NCBI GenBank assembly: GCA_002787535.1
Contig: PCXB01000052.1
Coordinates: 1 to 45,247, forward strand
DNA: 45,247 bases
From: Deltaproteobacteria bacterium CG11_big_fil_rev_8_21_14_0_20_45_16
Lineage (GTDB): Bacteria > Bdellovibrionota > UBA2394
Direction: 5' to 3'
Below the pieces are notes generated by a model, which was not told where the DNA came from, ran no database searches, and saw nothing but the letters and a program-made list of their open reading frames with translations. This document shows, in pieces, positions 17,133 through 26,518 of this stretch. The position numbers and the translations under genes were made by a program. Positions within the stretch are counted from its first letter, which is position 1. Every line of letters begins with the position of its first letter.

Positions 17133-19094
17133 ATGCTTTATGAAGTTGCCATAAAAACTCCTCTGCGACGGCTTTTTACCTACGAATCTGCCGAAGCACT
17201 CGAACCAGGCAGTCGTGTGAGCTTGCCGTTTCGGTCGAAGGATCGCATTGGCTTTGTTTGGCGACAAACCATCGAAGCTCCCAAAGGTCTCCGTGCCATT
17301 CATCAAAGCTTGGATCAAATTCCCATTTTTGATGCGGCTAGTTTGCAGTTTTATGAAACGGCCTCTCATTATTATGGGATTTCCTTGGGAGAGCTGTTGC
17401 ATTCCTCAGTCCCAAAAGCCGTTCGCGATGGAAAGCCTATTCCCACACTCGAGCCGAAACATTTTGTCTCTAAGCTGGCCGACTTGTCTGAGCTTCAAAA
17501 GACAAGCTTCGAGGCGATTCATAAGAGTTTTGGGCGTTACGAAAATCATTTGCTTTTAGGCGATACGGGAAGCGGAAAGACGGAGATTTATCTCCATCTT
17601 ATCGATCAGGCCTTGATGGAGGGCCTTCAAGTTTTGATGCTAGTTCCCGAGATTAGCTTGACGCCTCAATTAGAGCAAAGACTTGCGGAGAGATTAGGCT
17701 CCGACATTAGTGTGTTTCATAGCAATTTGAAAGAAAGTCGTCGCTTAGAGTCTTTTGCATCGGCTTGGCAGGCGCGTTCCGATATTTTTTTGGGAGCGCG
17801 TTCGGCTTTATTTTTGCCGTATCGAAAGTTGGGGCTCATTATCATCGATGAAGAGCATGATGCTTCTTATAAACAAAGCGAACGCGGCACTTATCAAGCT
17901 AGAGACTTGGCTTTGTTGAGGGCGAAGATTTTAAATATTCCCGTTGTCTTAGGAAGTGCTACGCCAAGTATCGAAACCTATCAGAGAATGAAAGATTCTA
18001 AGCCTCAACAAATCTACAGGCTTCCAAAATTCTTTGAGGCTCCTAAGCCTCAGGTTGAGATTGTTGACCTTCGAGAAACCTGGAAGGGCGAAGAAAAAAG
18101 TTTTATTACCAAGAAACTTCATGATGAAATTAGTCAAACTTTGGGCCGCGCGGAGCAGGCCCTTTTGTTTTTAAATCGTCGGGGCTCGGCTTCTCAAAGA
18201 ATTTGCGTTTCCTGTGGTCATATAGATGAATGCGAGCACTGCTCGGCGCGCCTGACGATGCATTTTGATGTAAGGCGCGCGATTTGTCATTTGTGCGGAT
18301 TTCAAAAAACTCTTGATACCAAATGTGAGAAATGCTCGGCCGAGGAATTTTTTAACGGCGGGATTGGTACGAAAGAGCTTGAGTCCCAAGTCGCTGAGAG
18401 GTTTCCAGAAGCACGGGTCGCGAGATTGGATCGCGATCAAGCCTTGAAGCGCAATGAAATGGAAAGGATCTTGAAGGCCTTTGCGGGTGGTAAGATTGAT
18501 ATTTTAGTTGGTACGCAAATGATTTCAAAAGGTATTGATATATCCAAGCTAAGTCTAATTGGTGTTGTCCTGGCCGATCAGGGCTGGAGTGTTCCGGATT
18601 TTCGAGCGGGTGAGAGAAGTTTTCAGCTGCTTTATCAACTGATGGGTCGGGCCGGTCGTCGAGGCCAGGCTTCCAAAATGCTGATTCAAACCTTTCGTCC
18701 GGAATATGAGGTTTTAAAATATTTAGTCGTAGAGGGGGCTTACGAGAGTTTTGCCAAGAAGGAATTAGAGCTCAGAAGTCTGTTGAGTTTACCTCCGTTT
18801 TCAAGGCAGATTCTTTGGACTTTGAGTGATCAAGACGAATCTAAGCTGATGAATATCTCGGAAGGCTTTGTGCGAAGAATCAAGATCGTGGCTAGCTGTC
18901 TCGGCGTTGAAATATTTGGTCCTGTTCCCGCTCCCTTGTCGCGCTGGAAGTCTCTGTATCGAGTTCAGGTTTTGGCCAAATCCAAGGCGCCCTCGGCGAT
19001 TAGTGCCTTGGTGCGAACCGTTTTGGAGGATCTTGAGGCGCGGCCACTAGAAGTGAAAATTAAAACGGACCGGGATCCTTATCACTTTATGTAG
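17133..19094 (+). CDS. priA: Primosomal protein N' (replication restart helicase)
   Basis: A DExH helicase that reloads the replisome at collapsed forks. 653 residues, somewhat shorter than the roughly 730 of Escherichia coli. An N-terminal DNA-binding region (YEVAIKTPLRRLFTYESAE, GSRVSLPFRSKDRIGFVW) is followed by Walker A GDTGSGKTEIYL (Lys149), Walker B IIIDEEHDASYKQSE, and motif III VLGSATPS. The zinc-binding segment has four Cys pairs or singles (CVSCGH, CEHCSA, CHLCGF, CEKCSA), followed by the second helicase lobe with LVGTQMISKGIDI and LLYQLMGRAGRRG. First gene of a plus-strand run that continues into a two-component pair, 10 bases before the kinase gene. Confidence 0.96.
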   Translation: MLYEVAIKTPLRRLFTYESAEALEPGSRVSLPFRSKDRIGFVWRQTIEAPKGLRAIHQSLDQIPIFDAASLQFYETASHYYGISLGELLHSSVPKAVRDGKPIPTLEPKHFVSKLADLSELQKTSFEAIHKSFGRYENHLLLGDTGSGKTEIYLHLIDQALMEGLQVLMLVPEISLTPQLEQRLAERLGSDISVFHSNLKESRRLESFASAWQARSDIFLGARSALFLPYRKLGLIIIDEEHDASYKQSERGTYQARDLALLRAKILNIPVVLGSATPSIETYQRMKDSKPQQIYRLPKFFEAPKPQVEIVDLRETWKGEEKSFITKKLHDEISQTLGRAEQALLFLNRRGSASQRICVSCGHIDECEHCSARLTMHFDVRRAICHLCGFQKTLDTKCEKCSAEEFFNGGIGTKELESQVAERFPEARVARLDRDQALKRNEMERILKAFAGGKIDILVGTQMISKGIDISKLSLIGVVLADQGWSVPDFRAGERSFQLLYQLMGRAGRRGQASKMLIQTFRPEYEVLKYLVVEGAYESFAKKELELRSLLSLPPFSRQILWTLSDQDESKLMNISEGFVRRIKIVASCLGVEIFGPVPAPLSRWKSLYRVQVLAKSKAPSAISALVRTVLEDLEARPLEVKIKTDRDPYHFM

Positions 19095-19104
19095 GTTTAT
19101 TTTG

Positions 19105-21390
19105 ATGAGTCGTAGACGATTTTTATTATTTCGTAGTTTTGTACTAGTCTCTCTATGGCTTCCTGGCTTTTTTTATGTTTGGTCTTATGCCGAAAACGAA
19201 ATTGGCGGGAAACGTCTTGAGTCTTTAAGTCTTTCGAACGGTCGGGTGGCCTCGGTACAGCGAGAATATATCTTTAAAAAAGATGAATATCTTCAGCCTG
19301 GTGACCGGATTCTAGAGATAGAAGGCCGACAGTTTGAATTTCCGGCTATTAAAAAATGGTTGTCGGGCCAAAAAAAAGAATTTCGTGCCAAAGTGCTAAT
19401 CGACCGCAATGGAAAGCGTATGTATTCGGAAGCCTTCGTTCGAGGCTACTCCGAAAGAGATATCCTTGTACTTTTGGTCCTTCCTGGGGTCCTCTCTTTG
19501 ATTTTTCTGGGTTTCGCCCTGTTAACCCCCTTTCAAACTTACAATCTTAGAAAGACACAAGAGTCCGTTGAGGTCTTCTCGGTTCTTTGCTTCTTTCTAT
19601 CGATATTTTTCCTTCTTTCCCTTCCTTCTTTGACCTTAGGGCTCCATTATCCTGTCTCCCTTTTAACTCCCTTGATGGGGGGTTTAATTTTGCATCTATT
19701 CTGCGTCTATCCGAAGCGAAAGGGTAGTGATCGAATTCGAATTGGTCTTATAGTTTTGGGGTATTTGGCGGCAACGACTCTCATTGGCTGGCGGGTCATC
19801 ATTTGGGACGATAAGAGTTCGACCAAGGTTTGGCATTTTGCAGATTTGGTTTTTTTAGGCCTTTGCTTGATTTCAGCCATGTGCGCTTTGGGTAATACTC
19901 TTTTTACTTCAAAGGACTTTTGGGCCAGAAGGCGAGCACGAATTCTTAGCGTGGTCTTTATTTTATTTTTTATTGGATTGGTCAGTGTGTTCTTTTCATT
20001 TCTTTGGACCGGACCCCGTATTTCCTGGGAGCGAATCTTGGGTGTTTCGGTTTTATTTCCAGTAGCCTTCGCCTTTGTTTTTTCGAAAGAAAATGTTTTT
20101 GATTTAGAGAGAATCTTTAGAAGAGGCTTGCATCAAATTCTCTTTATGGGAATTGCTGTCTTATTTGCAGTTTTGGTGGGGATGAGCTGGCAACAGCTAT
20201 CGGATCAGACGACTCAATATGATTGGATCTTATGGAGTACGATTGCCATGTGCGTTGTTTTGGTGGCACGCCCTGTTGGATTGTGGTTTGAGGCAAGACT
20301 TGGAAGTTTGATTCAGCTGCGAGTAAGGTTTCCAAAGGTTGATGAAATCTTCGAAGCGAGTGAGAATCTCGAAAATTTTCTGACCAAACTCAGCCAACAC
20401 TTTCATGATTATCTTAATATGGAGAGCGTAACGTTTCGATTTTATCGGGACCCGACGAATCCTTGGTCCAAAGATAATGAGCAAATTTGGCAGTATCGGG
20501 AGGGGCGATTACAGAGAATGTATGCCTATCAGAATCAGTGCTTTTATTTTTCGAATTTAAAGCGGGGCTCTCTAAACATGGGGGATATTTCGTTCTCGGG
20601 TGGCGATGCTTTGGCCTTCGATCCCGTTACCTCAGCCAGCTGGGATCGCGTTGTCCACGCGGTAGCCCAATGTTTGGAGTTATTGGTACTTCGGGATTAT
20701 TTGCTTTCGCAGCAAGGCTTGTTGGCGGTTGGACGGATGCAAGCCTTGTTGGCGCACGAAATGAAAAATCCTCTTGCTGTTATCAAAATTTGCTCGGGAC
20801 TCCTTCAGTCTCATATAGATGAGAGTGAGGAGGCGGAAGAAATCGTTCGGACGATTCAAAACGAAGTGGAGCGTGTGTCCGATGCCATTCAAGGTATTTT
20901 TAATCATTCGGGGCGAGATGAAAAGCGGGATCGTGTGGATCTTTATCAGTTAATAGAAAAGGTAAAACAAAGTTGTTTAGCGCGCTTTCCTCGAAACAGC
21001 ATTGAGCTCAAACTGCTCGTTGATTCGGACCAAATCGAATGGAAAGAAGGCGCACTTTGGATGTGGACCGAGCGCGAGGGCTTGCGCCAGTCTTTGATGA
21101 ATCTTGTGATCAATGCTTTTGAGGCGGGCAGTGATTGGGTTGGAATTGAAATCTACGCGCGAAGTCGGCAGCACCTCCGAATTGTTGTGAAAGATCATGG
21201 TCCGGGAATTCCTAAAGAGTTGGATCTCTTTAAGCCATTTGTAACAACGAAGGCTAATGGCACAGGTTTAGGGCTATCGCACGTCAAAGCCTTTGTGGAT
21301 CGGCATTCTGGCCGTATTCAGGTATCTTCGCGCAGCCAAAAAGGCACAAGCTTTGTGATGGAGTTCTCTCCCGAGTTTGTGCTCAAATAG
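19105..21390 (+). CDS. Membrane sensor histidine kinase with PDZ-like domain
   Basis: A 761-residue kinase, starting at ATG 19105 (a TTG directly before it is also possible). In order: one membrane helix (about 8-28); a periplasmic PDZ-like segment (about 35-110, with YLQPGDRILEIEGRQF); a block of roughly seven membrane helices (about 115-345); a GAF-like cytoplasmic region; the H-box LLAHEMKNPLAVIK with His551 as the probable phospho-acceptor; then the ATPase domain with N-box SLMNLVINAFEAG, VVKDHGPGIP, and NGTGLGLSHVKAFV. It should phosphorylate the regulator encoded 2 bases downstream. The signal is unknown; a PDZ-like domain could sense proteins or C-termini in the periplasm (inference). 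Confidence 0.88.
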   Translation: MSRRRFLLFRSFVLVSLWLPGFFYVWSYAENEIGGKRLESLSLSNGRVASVQREYIFKKDEYLQPGDRILEIEGRQFEFPAIKKWLSGQKKEFRAKVLIDRNGKRMYSEAFVRGYSERDILVLLVLPGVLSLIFLGFALLTPFQTYNLRKTQESVEVFSVLCFFLSIFFLLSLPSLTLGLHYPVSLLTPLMGGLILHLFCVYPKRKGSDRIRIGLIVLGYLAATTLIGWRVIIWDDKSSTKVWHFADLVFLGLCLISAMCALGNTLFTSKDFWARRRARILSVVFILFFIGLVSVFFSFLWTGPRISWERILGVSVLFPVAFAFVFSKENVFDLERIFRRGLHQILFMGIAVLFAVLVGMSWQQLSDQTTQYDWILWSTIAMCVVLVARPVGLWFEARLGSLIQLRVRFPKVDEIFEASENLENFLTKLSQHFHDYLNMESVTFRFYRDPTNPWSKDNEQIWQYREGRLQRMYAYQNQCFYFSNLKRGSLNMGDISFSGGDALAFDPVTSASWDRVVHAVAQCLELLVLRDYLLSQQGLLAVGRMQALLAHEMKNPLAVIKICSGLLQSHIDESEEAEEIVRTIQNEVERVSDAIQGIFNHSGRDEKRDRVDLYQLIEKVKQSCLARFPRNSIELKLLVDSDQIEWKEGALWMWTEREGLRQSLMNLVINAFEAGSDWVGIEIYARSRQHLRIVVKDHGPGIPKELDLFKPFVTTKANGTGLGLSHVKAFVDRHSGRIQVSSRSQKGTSFVMEFSPEFVLK

Positions 21391-21392
21391 CC

Positions 21393-22688
21393 ATGATGGC
21401 CGTTGCCGAAGAGCAATCTCAAGATTCAATGGAGTTTCGTCGACCTAAGATTTTGATCGTCGACGACGAAGTCGCGATGGTACGATCGCTTGAACTTTTA
21501 CTGCGTCCCGTTGGGGATATCGTCAAAGCTTATTCAGTTCCAGAAGCCGAAGAACATCTTGGCTCTAACATTGATTGTATTATTACGGATGTCTGTATGC
21601 CCGAAGCTTCGGGGATGAGCTTGCTCGAAAAGGTAAAACGCTATTCTCCCGAAACTCCCGTGATTGTCATGACGGCTTATTCGACGGTACCGGAAGCTGT
21701 GGAAGCGATTCAGATGGGGGCATTTGAGTACCTTACTAAGCCTTTCGAAAATGCGGATTTGATTGGATGCGTAAAGAGGGCGGTTGAAAAAAAAGGGCTC
21801 ATCGTTGGGGAGACCAAAAATATTCCTGAAGGTTGGGTATGCAATAGTGAAGCGATGAAAGATTGCGTTCAGAAACTTGAGAAGCAAACCCTTACCGCTT
21901 CGCCAGTCTTAATTGTTGGAGAAAAGGGTGTCGGCAAAAAACGAGCGGCCCGTTGGATGTTTGAGAGGGGTCGATCTAAAAAGGCTCAATTTTGTTCATT
22001 TGATGGTGGAATGTACGAGGAAGAGTCCCCCTTGTTTAAGGAGAAGTTGGCTCGATCAAGTTTTGTGTTTATTTCCGAAATTTTTCAGCTGACCAGAAAA
22101 CTTCAAGACCGTGTGATGGATCTGGTAGCGGATGGAAAGATCAAGTTGGTTGGTGGGACTTCGGTCAATCCTGACGTTCAAAGGAACGAAGGTTTTCGTG
22201 AAGATCTCTATGAGCTCTTGACGACTCATATTGTTCGAATGCCAAGCCTCAAAGATCGTGCGGCTGATTTTGATGCTCTATGTTATCAGTTTCTGGAATC
22301 CATGCGACTAAGGATGCAGCTTCCTAGTCTTAGTATTGACGAACAAGCTCTGAACATCCTTCGAAAGCGAAATTTTATCGCAAACGTTCATGAGCTGGAG
22401 CAGGTTTTAGAGCGAGCCGCTATTGAGACCCGTACTGGGGTAATCGTCGAGAAAAATTTTGTTAATGTCCCGACCGAGGATTTAATGAATCAATTGCCTT
22501 TCTCCATTCCGATTGAGGGGGGCTGGCTGCGATTGGAATATTTATTGAGGGCTTTGGAAAAGGATGTCATTGAGAGAGCGATCGAAAAATATCCAAAAAC
22601 TTCGAATTCACAAATTGCTTCCATCTTGGGCACAACTCGACGTATCTTAGAGCTACGAATGAAATCCTTTCGTATATGGGAAGGTTGA
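21393..22688 (+). CDS. NtrC-type response regulator lacking the sigma-54 loop
   Basis: 431 residues. A receiver domain (about 14-130: ILIVDDE, phospho-acceptor Asp66 in DCIITDVCMPE, VIVMTAYS, FEYLTKPF) is followed by an AAA+ domain (about 145-350) and a Fis-type HTH (about 395-428, TSNSQIASILGTTRRILELRM). The AAA+ domain keeps Walker A (GEKGVGKK) and FREDLYELL, but the GAFTGA loop that contacts sigma-54 is absent and the Walker B Asp is replaced (SSFVFISEIF instead of the usual LFLDEI). It probably binds DNA under control of the kinase encoded 2 bases upstream but cannot remodel sigma-54 polymerase in the usual way (inference). Two adjacent ATG codons (21393, 21396) are possible starts. Confidence 0.85.
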   Translation: MMAVAEEQSQDSMEFRRPKILIVDDEVAMVRSLELLLRPVGDIVKAYSVPEAEEHLGSNIDCIITDVCMPEASGMSLLEKVKRYSPETPVIVMTAYSTVPEAVEAIQMGAFEYLTKPFENADLIGCVKRAVEKKGLIVGETKNIPEGWVCNSEAMKDCVQKLEKQTLTASPVLIVGEKGVGKKRAARWMFERGRSKKAQFCSFDGGMYEEESPLFKEKLARSSFVFISEIFQLTRKLQDRVMDLVADGKIKLVGGTSVNPDVQRNEGFREDLYELLTTHIVRMPSLKDRAADFDALCYQFLESMRLRMQLPSLSIDEQALNILRKRNFIANVHELEQVLERAAIETRTGVIVEKNFVNVPTEDLMNQLPFSIPIEGGWLRLEYLLRALEKDVIERAIEKYPKTSNSQIASILGTTRRILELRMKSFRIWEG

Positions 22689-22702
22689 AGAGTTGAGTTA
22701 AG

Positions 22703-23623
22703 ATGTTGGTCGTTCATTTTTTTTCATTGTTAGTCTTCTCCCATTTCTACGTCGCTCAAGCCGATGAGGCAGCGCCTCCCCCTGAGGATAAGGAATTTAC
22801 AACCAACTCTGGTGAAGAGTTTCGTGATCCCTTTGCAGACCCTGATTTGCCTGGGGACGAAATGAGGGAGCCGCTTGATGAGGCGCCTGATGAAATGCCA
22901 GGCGGCCAGGATTCTGGAATTGAACCGAAAATTCTTGACGAAGGGCCGACTGAAGGAATGAGCCCAGGCAGTAGCCCAAGTGAGACTCCAACGGCTGCAC
23001 CGGTCGTGGAACCTGATGTGAACCAGCCTGGGAGTTTGCCAGAAATTCGAAGCCCTTCTGATGAATTTGAGTTTCCAACCGATGAGGTGGGAGGTGCAAT
23101 TTCGGAAGACCTCTTGGCGAAGGAAGTTGGTAAGTCAGGATCACTGGTAGGTGGGTGGAACTATATGCTCGATGCCGGGGCAGGTTTTAATTTCAATCGT
23201 CGACCAGCACAGGTTCATCTTGAGATGGAAGGCGGCTACCGTCTCCTGAAGCAGATTGAGATCAATGCCATTCTTTATTATCGGTTTATTAGTCAGCGCA
23301 ACCTAGGTCTATTGATCGTTCCGAGTTGGATCTTGCCGTTGAGTACTTCTAAAAATCGCATCGATCTACGGCTGGGTGTGGGGACGGGTTGGGTTTTGAC
23401 GGGCGTTCGAGGAAACGACTTTCAGTTGGGACTTTTTCCGGTTCGAGCTTCGGGGAGTCTCTTCTTTTATGCTCTACCTCGGTTTGCACTGGTCCTTTCG
23501 ACCGACGTCGAAATGTATATGTTTCAAGTGGATACGGACTCTAATGCCAAGAATTTCTTGGATGATAAAAAAGGTCCACCATCTCAGCTCATTACAACGG
23601 CCGGTATTAGATTTGAGTTTTAA
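22703..23623 (+). CDS. Probable outer-membrane beta-barrel protein with acidic linker
   Basis: 306 residues. A signal peptide (about 1-20, ending VAQA) is followed by about 110 residues of low complexity, rich in Pro, Glu, Asp and Gly (DPFADPDLPGDEM, EAPDEMPGG, PSETPTAAPVVEP). About 170 residues of alternating hydrophobic strands then end in the aromatic GIRFEF, as expected for a barrel inserted by the Bam complex. It is 14 bases after the regulator gene and probably in its operon, so it may be a target or partner of that system. No homologue recognised by eye. Confidence 0.6.
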   Translation: MLVVHFFSLLVFSHFYVAQADEAAPPPEDKEFTTNSGEEFRDPFADPDLPGDEMREPLDEAPDEMPGGQDSGIEPKILDEGPTEGMSPGSSPSETPTAAPVVEPDVNQPGSLPEIRSPSDEFEFPTDEVGGAISEDLLAKEVGKSGSLVGGWNYMLDAGAGFNFNRRPAQVHLEMEGGYRLLKQIEINAILYYRFISQRNLGLLIVPSWILPLSTSKNRIDLRLGVGTGWVLTGVRGNDFQLGLFPVRASGSLFFYALPRFALVLSTDVEMYMFQVDTDSNAKNFLDDKKGPPSQLITTAGIRFEF

Positions 23624-23653
23624 GGTCCTGTCGTATCTTAAGGAACTTATATC

Positions 23654-26119
23654 CTATCGCTCCACATAGCTTGGGCTTACTAAAAGCTCGCGGCCTTTGC
23701 CGCCGGCAAGGGGCGGTGAGACGATGCCTTCAGCTTCCATGCGTTCGACGAGACGAGCGGCTCGATTGTAGCCGACGCGCAAGCGACGCTGGAGCATGCT
23801 GGCCGAGGGGCTTTGAGTCTCAAAGACGACCTGCAAGGCCTGATCATAAAGCTCATCATCAAGTTCATCTAAGCCAGCCACTGAGGCTCCGCCTTTAGTT
23901 TGCTCATCAAGATTGATGCTATCCGAATAATCAGCTCGACCTTGAGCTTTCAAATGTCTGACGACGCGATCAATTTCTTCTTCAGAAATAAAGGGGCCAT
24001 GCAATCGCTCGAGTCGACTGGTGCCAGGCGGCAAGAAAAGCATATCGCCATCGCCAATCAAATTCTCAGCCCCCGTGCCATCTAAGATCGTACGACTGTC
24101 GATTTTGGAAGCAACTTGATACGCGACGCGAGTCGGAAAGTTAGCTTTGATAACACCCGTAATAACATCCACCGAAGGACGCTGCGTTGCCAAAATCAAA
24201 TGAATCCCAGCCGCCCGAGCCATTTGAGCCAAGCGTGTAATACTCTCTTCAACCTCGCGACCAGCCACAATCATCAAATCAGCGAGCTCATCGATCACAA
24301 TACATATCAGTGGAAGTTTAACATAATGATCCATGCCCATTTCTTCCAAAAATAATTCTTGTTGAGTTTTTTCGGGCGCGCCATCTTGATCTTCAATCAG
24401 CGCACTAGTTGCCGCTTCTTCACGGGCGACCATTTGAATTTCTTTTTCAAGCTCTTCTCTTGAAAGCCTTTCAACTTTGTCGTTATAGGATTTCAAATTT
24501 CTCGCGCCCAAAGAAGAAATGAGTTTGTAGCGACGCTCCATTTCTTTAACAGCCCAATGCAAAGCGCGCGATGCTTTCTTGGGATCAGTCACGACGGGAA
24601 GTAAAAGGTGCGGAATGCCTTCATAAACCGAAAGTTCGAGCATCTTAGGATCGATCATAATAAACTTAAGTTCTTCGGGGGAGCTCTTGTAGAGCGTGCT
24701 CACAATCATACCATTAAGGCCCACGGATTTACCCGAACCCGTAGCTCCCGCAATCAACAAGTGCGGCATTTTTGCAAGATCGGCAATAAAGGGATCACCC
24801 CCTGTAGTTTTTCCCATGGCAATCGTAAGTGGCGAAATCGAATTTTGAAAAATAGGTGAACTCAATATATCTCTAAGAGCTACCATTTGCCGACGATGGT
24901 TCGGAATTTCAATCCCAACAGCTGCCTTACCTGGGATGGGGGCGACAATTCGAATGCTCACAGCCTTCATGGCCAGCTTTAAATCATCTGTAAGATTTAG
25001 AATATTTTTTACCTTCACTCCTGCGGCAGGTTCAAATTCATAGAGCGTAATGATGGGGCCAGGTTTAATATCGGTTACGCGGCCCTGGATGCCAAAATCA
25101 AAAAGTTTTTGTTCGAGGGCTTTTGAGTTTTCTATAAGCTCATCCTTTGAAACCTCAAAATGATCCTCTGGCAATCGATCCAAAAGTTGCAAGGATGGAA
25201 ATTCAAAGTCATGGTATTCAATTTTTTTACTCCGAACCGGGGCACGCTCCACCAGCAACTGGCGTTCGCCGGCCAAGGCTTCGGATTTGGGCTTACCGAA
25301 GGAAAAGAGAGGCAATCTAGGCTCGTCCGGAATGATTTCGTCAGTCGAATTTTTAATCTCTGGGACTGGATGCTCATTCTCTTTGTTGGGTTCGGTTTTT
25401 CTGCCTCGGTTTTTAAATAGCTCGTCCAATTTTTTGGAGACATCAACTTTGGTTTCAAATGGATCGATGGCGCTGCTCTTGCGGAAACTCGGCATTTTGA
25501 TTTTTGTGCGCAAGCTTATCAGAGCAGGACCAACTTTTGAAAACGCATCAAATTTTGGAAGAGAAAATTTTGGTAAAGCGCCCATTTTCTCATTTGCAAG
25601 GATGAGAGCAATCCAGAGGCCACCACTAAAAAATAAAGCGGCTCCGACCGGGCTGATACAAAAAACAGCAAATCGAGAGACAAAATATCCTAACAAACCT
25701 CCTGCAGAAATGTTGGCATAAACCGTCCAAGGCGTGAGGGATAATAATCCAGCAACACAAAGACAGCCAAGGGCGAGAGCCAGCGGTAGTTTCCACTTTC
25801 GAGAGCGAGAATCTTTTCGTTTACTATCTTCAAGATCTTGAATGCTGCCTCGAAGTCGGCGAAACCCAATGGCAAACAAGCTTAACCCAAGTAGGTAGGA
25901 GACCAATCCAAGTGACTGCAAAAGTCCGTCGGCGAGAAAGCTTCCCAATCGCCCTCCAAGGTTATGGATATTCGTCCCTTCGCTTGCCGAAAAACTCCAA
26001 GAGGGATCCTGAGAAGAATAAGAAATGAGACTCAAAAGAATGAAGCTCGAAACGACTAATAAAACCACACCCCAGATGGGCTGCGGTGCTCTTGTGGCGC
26101 GTAGGCTGTTTTGAATCAA
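23654..26119 (-). CDS. ftsK: DNA translocase FtsK/SpoIIIE
   Basis: Septum-anchored ATPase that pumps chromosome ends into daughter cells. 821 residues. About four N-terminal membrane helices (about 15-210) and a linker rich in Lys, Glu and Pro (about 210-300) are followed by the motor: [18 protein letters not shown], Walker A GATGSGKS (Lys464), Walker B in [15 protein letters not shown], and [18 protein letters not shown]-terminal winged-helix gamma domain ([23 protein letters not shown]) would read orienting sequences in DNA. The gene is convergent with the barrel-protein gene, 30 bases apart, and divergent from tatA. Confidence 0.96.
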   Translation of the reverse strand: MIQNSLRATRAPQPIWGVVLLVVSSFILLSLISYSSQDPSWSFSASEGTNIHNLGGRLGSFLADGLLQSLGLVSYLLGLSLFAIGFRRLRGSIQDLEDSKRKDSRSRKWKLPLALALGCLCVAGLLSLTPWTVYANISAGGLLGYFVSRFAVFCISPVGAALFFSGGLWIALILANEKMGALPKFSLPKFDAFSKVGPALISLRTKIKMPSFRKSSAIDPFETKVDVSKKLDELFKNRGRKTEPNKENEHPVPEIKNSTDEIIPDEPRLPLFSFGKPKSEALAGERQLLVERAPVRSKKIEYHDFEFPSLQLLDRLPEDHFEVSKDELIENSKALEQKLFDFGIQGRVTDIKPGPIITLYEFEPAAGVKVKNILNLTDDLKLAMKAVSIRIVAPIPGKAAVGIEIPNHRRQMVALRDILSSPIFQNSISPLTIAMGKTTGGDPFIADLAKMPHLLIAGATGSGKSVGLNGMIVSTLYKSSPEELKFIMIDPKMLELSVYEGIPHLLLPVVTDPKKASRALHWAVKEMERRYKLISSLGARNLKSYNDKVERLSREELEKEIQMVAREEAATSALIEDQDGAPEKTQQELFLEEMGMDHYVKLPLICIVIDELADLMIVAGREVEESITRLAQMARAAGIHLILATQRPSVDVITGVIKANFPTRVAYQVASKIDSRTILDGTGAENLIGDGDMLFLPPGTSRLERLHGPFISEEEIDRVVRHLKAQGRADYSDSINLDEQTKGGASVAGLDELDDELYDQALQVVFETQSPSASMLQRRLRVGYNRAARLVERMEAEGIVSPPLAGGKGRELLVSPSYVER

Positions 26120-26291
26120 GAAAGACCTCCCCTAGATTTAGTCTAAAGCAAAGCCTTCGAAATCTGGAGAATTTTTCCTGCTGCCCAATGTTGGCGCAAG
26201 GTGTTAATATGAGGTAAGTTCCAGCTGATTAATTTTTGAAAAAACAGATATTATTGAGTTAGGACGGACAACCAGGAAAGAGATAAAAATT

Positions 26292-26492
26292 ATGTTTGGA
26301 ATTGGCTCAACCGAATTACTTATTTTACTAGGCATCATCGTCATTTTCTTTGGCGCTTCCAAACTGCCTCAATTGGGGTCGGGGCTGGGTCAGGGAATTC
26401 GTAACTTTAAGAAAAGTTTGAAGGACGCGGACGCCATCGATGTCACCCCTGAAAAGGAAAAGTCGGAAGAGAAAAAGCCAGAGCCTAAATGA
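26292..26492 (+). CDS. tatA: Twin-arginine translocase subunit TatA/TatE
   Basis: 66 residues with the typical layout: MFGIGSTELLILLGIIVIFFGASKLPQLGSGLGQGIRNFKKS in outline, i.e. a short membrane helix (about 6-22), the FG hinge, and an amphipathic helix with KLP and FKK. A charged tail follows (KEKSEEKKPEPK). It forms the channel-like oligomer for folded proteins. Purine-rich GGAAAGAG precedes ATG 26292 by about 10 bases. It is monocistronic as far as seen; tatB and tatC are not in the window. The 172-base upstream gap to ftsK holds the divergent promoters, with no motif I can fix. Confidence 0.95.
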   Translation: MFGIGSTELLILLGIIVIFFGASKLPQLGSGLGQGIRNFKKSLKDADAIDVTPEKEKSEEKKPEPK

Positions 26493-26518
26493 GTTTTTTG
26501 ACTAGCGCTGGCAATTTT

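Noticed and set aside
26383-26393. GGGTCAGGG in tatA resembling the palindrome arm
   Set aside because: Only nine bases match, it encodes the conserved Gly-Gln-Gly region of TatA, and there is no second arm.
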